Shown here: piece by piece, positions 60,536 to 64,000 of the stretch | Layout of the letters: every line of letters starts with the position of its first letter | How positions within the stretch are numbered: the stretch's first letter is position 1 | Assembly: GCF_030944625.1 (NCBI RefSeq) | Contig: NZ_JAUSXY010000001.1 | Coordinates: 1,550,001-1,614,000, forward strand | DNA from: Arthrobacter sp. SLBN-112 | Lineage (GTDB): Bacteria; Actinomycetota; Actinomycetes; Actinomycetales; Micrococcaceae | Direction: 5' to 3' | Length of the DNA: 64,000 bases | Position numbers and translations under genes: made by a program | Notes under the pieces: generated by a model | Databases searched by the model: none | The model's input: the letters and a program-made list of their open reading frames with translations, nothing else | What the model was told of the DNA's origin: nothing

Positions 60536-61501
60536 ATGAGCAGGATATTCGTTACCGGCGGTTCCGGCCGCCTGGGCCGCAGCGTCGTGGCCGGACTGGC
60601 CCAGGCGGGCCACGAGGTGGTGTCCGTGGACCGCGACGCCGTGCCCGCTGACCAGCTGCCGCCCGGCGTCGTGCAGGAAACCGCCGATCTCCTGGCCCCG
60701 GGGGAGGCGCTGCGCCTCCTCCGGGACGCAAGGCCCGACGCCGTCATCCACCTGGCGGCCATCGCCGTTCCGTTCAGCGCACCCGAGGACGTCATCTTCG
60801 CCACCAACACCCGGCTCGCCTTCGCCGTGATCAGCGCCGCGACGGAACTGGGAATCGGCAAGATTGTCACGGCCAGCAGTCCCACGGTCCTGGGCTACGG
60901 CTCGCCCACGGGGTGGCTGCCGCCGTCGTTCCCGCTCGATGAGCGCACCCCGCCCAAGCCGTGGAACGCCTACGCGCTGTCCAAGCTCATCGCCGAGCAG
61001 ACGGTGCAGATGTTCGCCGCGGCGCAGGGGGAGGGGATCCGGTACGCCGCGTTCCGTCCGTGCTTTGTCATCTCGCCCGAGGAATGGGAAGGCGCTCCCA
61101 CGCAGCAGGGCCACACCCTCGCTGAACGCCTGGCCGACCCCGCCCTGTCCGCACCGGCCCTGTTCAACTACGTTGATGCCCGGGACGTGGCGGACTTCCT
61201 TGACCTGCTGCTGCAGAAAATGACGGACATTCCCAACGGGGAAACCTTTTTTGTGGGCGCGGCCGACGCCTTGGCAACCGTGCCGCTGGCGGAGCTCATG
61301 CCCCGGTTCCTGCCGGGCAGTGAAGCCATCAGTGCGGGCCTGACCGGGACCAGCCCCGCCTTCTCCATTGCCAAAGCACAGGAGCTCCTGGGCTGGCAGC
61401 CCAAGCGCAGCTGGCGCACCGAACTCACGTCCCGCCACACCCTCAACGACGAGGCTTCCGCATTGGTCACTGCCGGCGGCGGAAGCAAGGAGACACCATG
61501 A
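60536..61501 (+). CDS. NAD-dependent epimerase/dehydratase-family SDR, possible uronate dehydrogenase
   Basis: This 321-residue extended short-chain dehydrogenase has the cofactor motif GGSGRLG (8-14) and the catalytic pair Tyr146-Lys150 in NAYALSK. In this operon, which ends with aldarate dehydratase and 2-oxoglutarate semialdehyde enzymes, an uronate dehydrogenase (uronate to aldarolactone) would complete the pathway, and Udh enzymes are SDRs of this fold. This protein is longer than typical Udh (about 265 residues), so the assignment is tentative. It is coupled to the next gene by ATGA. Confidence 0.82.
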   Translation: MSRIFVTGGSGRLGRSVVAGLAQAGHEVVSVDRDAVPADQLPPGVVQETADLLAPGEALRLLRDARPDAVIHLAAIAVPFSAPEDVIFATNTRLAFAVISAATELGIGKIVTASSPTVLGYGSPTGWLPPSFPLDERTPPKPWNAYALSKLIAEQTVQMFAAAQGEGIRYAAFRPCFVISPEEWEGAPTQQGHTLAERLADPALSAPALFNYVDARDVADFLDLLLQKMTDIPNGETFFVGAADALATVPLAELMPRFLPGSEAISAGLTGTSPAFSIAKAQELLGWQPKRSWRTELTSRHTLNDEASALVTAGGGSKETP

Positions 61502-62403
61502 AATTCGACGGCGTACTGTTCTTTCCCGTCACCCCGTTCACGGCCGAAGGAGCCGTTGACGTGGAACTGCTCAAGGAACACATCGGTTCCCGCCTCCCGT
61601 TTGGCCCCGGCGGCGTCTTCCCTGCCTGCGGCACGGGTGAATTCCATGCCCTGAGCATCGATGAGGTCCGCACCGTGGTGTCGGCCGCCGTCGAGGTCGT
61701 TGCCGGGAGGGTTCCCGTGGTGGCCGGGGCGGGTGGACCGCTGGGGCACGCCCTCGCCGCCGCCCGGGTTGCCGAGGAAGCCGGCGCCGACGCCCTCCTG
61801 GTGTTGCCGCCCTACCTGGTGACCGGACCCACCGACGGCCTGGTGGCCTACATCGAGGCCGTCGCCAATGCCAGCAGCCTGCCGGTCATCGTCTACCACC
61901 GTGGCAACGCAAAGTTCACCGCTGCGTCCATGGCGAAGCTGGCCGCCAATCCCAAGGTCATCGGCTTCAAGGACGGCCTGGGCGACGTGGGGCTGGCCCA
62001 GGAAATCGTCACCGCGGTCAAGGCCACCGGCCGGGAGGACTTCGCTTTCTTCAACGGCCTCCTCACCGCCGAACTGACCCAGGGTGCCTACCGCGGCCTG
62101 GGGATCCCGCTGTATTCGTCGGCCGCGTTCGCCATGGCACCGGAGATCGCCAAGGCCTACTACGACGCCTACGTTTCCGGGGACGAGGACCGCCGCAATG
62201 CCCTGCTGGAGGGCTTCTACGCCCCACTGGTCCGCCTGCGCGACCAGACCCCGGGGTTCGGCGTTTCCCTGATCAAGGCCGGCTTGCGCCTTGGCGGCCT
62301 GCCGGTTGGCCCGGTGCGCCCGCCGCTGGTGGATCCCACCGAGGAACAGCTGGTGGAGCTCAAGGCCATCCTCGCCAGGGGCTACGAGCTGGCCGGCCGC
62401 TGA
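61498..62403 (+). CDS. kdgD: 5-dehydro-4-deoxyglucarate dehydratase
   Basis: This 301-residue class I aldolase-fold enzyme converts 5-keto-4-deoxyglucarate to 2,5-dioxopentanoate with loss of water and CO2. The Schiff-base lysine is Lys158 in VIGFKDGLGD, and the partner tyrosine is Tyr133 in IVYHRGN. FPACGTGEFHALS is typical of KdgD rather than dihydrodipicolinate synthase. Start and stop overlap both neighbours (ATGA before, TGATG after). With the dehydratase and aldehyde dehydrogenase it forms the core of the aldarate route. Confidence 0.93.
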   Translation: MKFDGVLFFPVTPFTAEGAVDVELLKEHIGSRLPFGPGGVFPACGTGEFHALSIDEVRTVVSAAVEVVAGRVPVVAGAGGPLGHALAAARVAEEAGADALLVLPPYLVTGPTDGLVAYIEAVANASSLPVIVYHRGNAKFTAASMAKLAANPKVIGFKDGLGDVGLAQEIVTAVKATGREDFAFFNGLLTAELTQGAYRGLGIPLYSSAAFAMAPEIAKAYYDAYVSGDEDRRNALLEGFYAPLVRLRDQTPGFGVSLIKAGLRLGGLPVGPVRPPLVDPTEEQLVELKAILARGYELAGR

Positions 62404-63506
62404 TGGGCGCCCCCGCGACCGCGACCGTCAGTACAGTTCCGCGCATCACGGGCCTGTCCACGCGGCTCATCACGGTGCCGCTGCGCCGGAGCTGGGGGGC
62501 TGAGGCGCCGGAGAACCACGTCATCGCCACCGAGCTCCACACGGATGACGGCGGCACCGGATACGGCTTCTCCTGGACCCCCACCATCGGGCCCCGGGCG
62601 GTCAAGGCCCTGCTGGACTATGACATTGCGCCGTTCATCACCGGGCTGCCGGCCACCCCGGAAACGGTGTGGGACGCGTTGTGGAAGCGGCTGCACGAGG
62701 CCGGTGGCGGGGGACTGACCACCATTGCCATGGCGGGAGCAGACCTTGCACTCTGGGACCTTCAGGCCCGCCGCGCCGGGGCCTCGGTCACCGGTCTTTT
62801 GGGCCAGCGGCAGGAATCCGCGGAGGTGTATGGCTCCGGAGTGAACCTGCACTACACCCTGGAGGAGCTGGTGGCGCAGGCTGAACGCTGGGTTGCCGCA
62901 GGCCATCAGGCCATCAAGATCAAGGTGGGCAAACCGGACCTGCGCGAGGACGCCGAGCGGGTGGCCGCGGTGCGGTCGGTGCTGGGCCCGGACCGGCGCC
63001 TCATGATCGACGCGAACCAGCGCTGGGACCTTCCCACCACGTTCCGGGCGCTGGACGTCCTGGCCGAATTCGGGCTCGAATGGCTGGAGGAACCCATCCG
63101 GGCGGACGACCTCTGGGCCTACCGCCGGCTCCGCAAACACTCCCCGGTGCCCATAGCCCTGGGCGAAAACCTGCACACCATCTACCGTTTCCGCGACTTC
63201 ATTGACGCTGAGGCGGTGGACATCATCCAGCCCAACATCATCCGGGTAGGCGGCATCACCCCGTTCCGGCGGATCGTGGAGCTGGCACGGACCAACAGCA
63301 TCAAGGTGATGCCGCACCTGCTCCCGGAACTGTCCGGCCAGCTGGCATTGACCCTGGCGGAACCCGCCATGGTGGAGGACGTCGAGGAGGCGTCCTTCGA
63401 GCAGCTGGGCATCCTGGACGGGCCATCGCCGGTCCGGTTCAACAACAGCCGGGTGGCCCTGTCAGACCAGCCCGGCCTGGGATTCCGCTTCCGGGACGCA
63501 CCGTAA
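62403..63506 (+). CDS. Enolase-superfamily sugar-acid dehydratase (mandelate racemase subgroup)
   Basis: This is a 367-residue metal-dependent enzyme. Active-site residues of the mandelate racemase group are present: Lys172 and Lys174 (IKIKVGK), metal ligands Asp203 (IDANQRW), Glu229 (LEEP) and Glu255 (LGEN), and catalytic His305 (VMPHL). The likely reaction is dehydration of glucarate or galactarate to the 5-keto-4-deoxy acid consumed by KdgD. Substrate specificity within the group cannot be read from these residues alone. The start overlaps the kdgD stop by one base. Confidence 0.88.
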   Translation: MGAPATATVSTVPRITGLSTRLITVPLRRSWGAEAPENHVIATELHTDDGGTGYGFSWTPTIGPRAVKALLDYDIAPFITGLPATPETVWDALWKRLHEAGGGGLTTIAMAGADLALWDLQARRAGASVTGLLGQRQESAEVYGSGVNLHYTLEELVAQAERWVAAGHQAIKIKVGKPDLREDAERVAAVRSVLGPDRRLMIDANQRWDLPTTFRALDVLAEFGLEWLEEPIRADDLWAYRRLRKHSPVPIALGENLHTIYRFRDFIDAEAVDIIQPNIIRVGGITPFRRIVELARTNSIKVMPHLLPELSGQLALTLAEPAMVEDVEEASFEQLGILDGPSPVRFNNSRVALSDQPGLGFRFRDAP

Positions 63507-63540
63507 CGACGTACGCACATCCACAGAACAGGTACCTGAC

Positions 63541-64000
63541 GTGACAACTGCAACACTTTCCCTGTCCGAGCTCACCGCTGCCGCCACGGAAGCCGCCAGG
63601 ACCGCCGCCGCGGCCACCGATGCCGAGCGCGCCGCCTGGCTCAACGCGGTGGCAGACGCCCTGGACGCCAACGCGGCCGAACTGGTGGAAATCGCGGATG
63701 CCGAGACCAGCCTGGGGGTTCCCCGGCTGACCGGCGAGGTAGCCCGCACCACCGGCCAGCTGCGTCTTTTCGCCACCGTCATCACCGAGGGCTCCTACCT
63801 TGAAGCCATCATCGACCACGCGGATCCCGCCGCCACGCCGCCCAAACCCGACCTTCGCCGCATCCTGCGGCCCATCGGTCCCGTGGCGGTCTTCTCGGCG
63901 TCGAACTTCCCGTTCGCCTTCTCCGTGGCCGGCGGTGACACGGCCTCGGCCCTCGCCGTCGGCTGCTCCGTGATCGTCAAGGCCCACTCAGGGCACCTGC
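63541..64000 (+). CDS. 2-oxoglutarate semialdehyde (2,5-dioxopentanoate) dehydrogenase, N-terminal part
   Basis: 153 complete codons read to the window edge from the GTG at 63541. The sequence enters the aldehyde dehydrogenase fold with ADAETSLGVPRLTGEVARTT and RRILRPIGPVAVFSASNFPF, then SVAGGDTASALAVGCSVIVK, the NADP-type KGSADH pattern. It would oxidise the KdgD product to 2-oxoglutarate, the last step of the pathway. The catalytic cysteine lies beyond the window. It follows the dehydratase by 34 bases on the same strand. Confidence 0.9.
   Translation, partial: MTTATLSLSELTAAATEAARTAAAATDAERAAWLNAVADALDANAAELVEIADAETSLGVPRLTGEVARTTGQLRLFATVITEGSYLEAIIDHADPAATPPKPDLRRILRPIGPVAVFSASNFPFAFSVAGGDTASALAVGCSVIVKAHSGHL

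Noticed and set aside
58744..60885. Extension of the LacI frame to a 1058-residue protein
   Set aside because: The extra part is antisense to the oxidoreductase gene and crosses the operator/promoter region. The LacI HTH begins right after the ATG at 58743.

Overview
The window is high-GC, gene-dense bacterial DNA with actinobacterial gene families throughout: a MarP-type protease, an actinobacterial Tad/Flp pilus locus with a DUF4244 pilin, a stand-alone exonuclease/family-A polymerase, a GlxR-like Crp protein and many leaderless promoters. Protein sequences and gene order point to the Micrococcaceae (Arthrobacter/Pseudarthrobacter type). This is recognition from memory, not a database search. 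I see no rRNA, CRISPR array, insertion sequence or prophage. One tRNA (Pro, CGG) is present.

Layout. 1-1991: the purC tail, then a divergent pair made of an HTH-TPR regulator and a small secreted peptide that carries the octapeptide VGNWPDPA twice, then tRNA-Pro. 2075-13402: a conserved housekeeping block on both strands: a heterodimeric ABC exporter, metallophosphoesterase, class A penicillin-binding protein, DUF4177, RidA, Nudix, Crp/GlxR, MarP protease and AroQ. 13580-25765: a carbohydrate block. It holds an alpha-galactosidase with a complete ABC importer, a divergent oxidoreductase and its LacI regulator, then a DeoR regulator with a second ABC importer. 25971-31536: acetyl-CoA synthetase, an unknown membrane protein, endonuclease III, a CoA-type Nudix hydrolase and a DUF1508 protein. 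31692-41414: the exonuclease/polymerase, the Tad pilus operon and a large helicase. 41488-51453: GNAT, TrhO, two related lipoproteins, a methyltransferase, topoisomerase I, SseB, Ppx/GppA and ProC. 51461-54890: Trk/Ktr potassium uptake and an AcuC-like deacetylase. 54972-57712: an ArsR regulator with a probable frameshift, then lactate dehydrogenase with its divergent GntR regulator. 57709-64000: a LacI regulator and a five-gene operon that looks like an oxidative uronate/aldarate pathway ending at 2-oxoglutarate.

Regulation can be read directly in several places. Two GTGGTC-ACCAC palindromes lie between lldD and lldR. Paired LacI-type palindromes lie in front of both LacI-controlled sugar loci. 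A perfect TGTGA-N6-TCACA site precedes the second sugar importer and a one-mismatch site precedes acs, which links both to the Crp protein encoded here. At least eleven genes have a TANNNT box 6-7 bases before the start codon, the leaderless-mRNA arrangement.

The best candidate for an undescribed system is the regulator/peptide pair at 131-1756. It has the architecture of the Firmicute RRNPP peptide quorum-sensing systems (HTH plus TPR receptor beside a small exported pro-peptide) but lies in an actinobacterium, with a duplicated putative signal peptide. Secondary candidates are a pair of hairpins with complementary loops upstream of proC and a long inverted-repeat element at 13455-13577.
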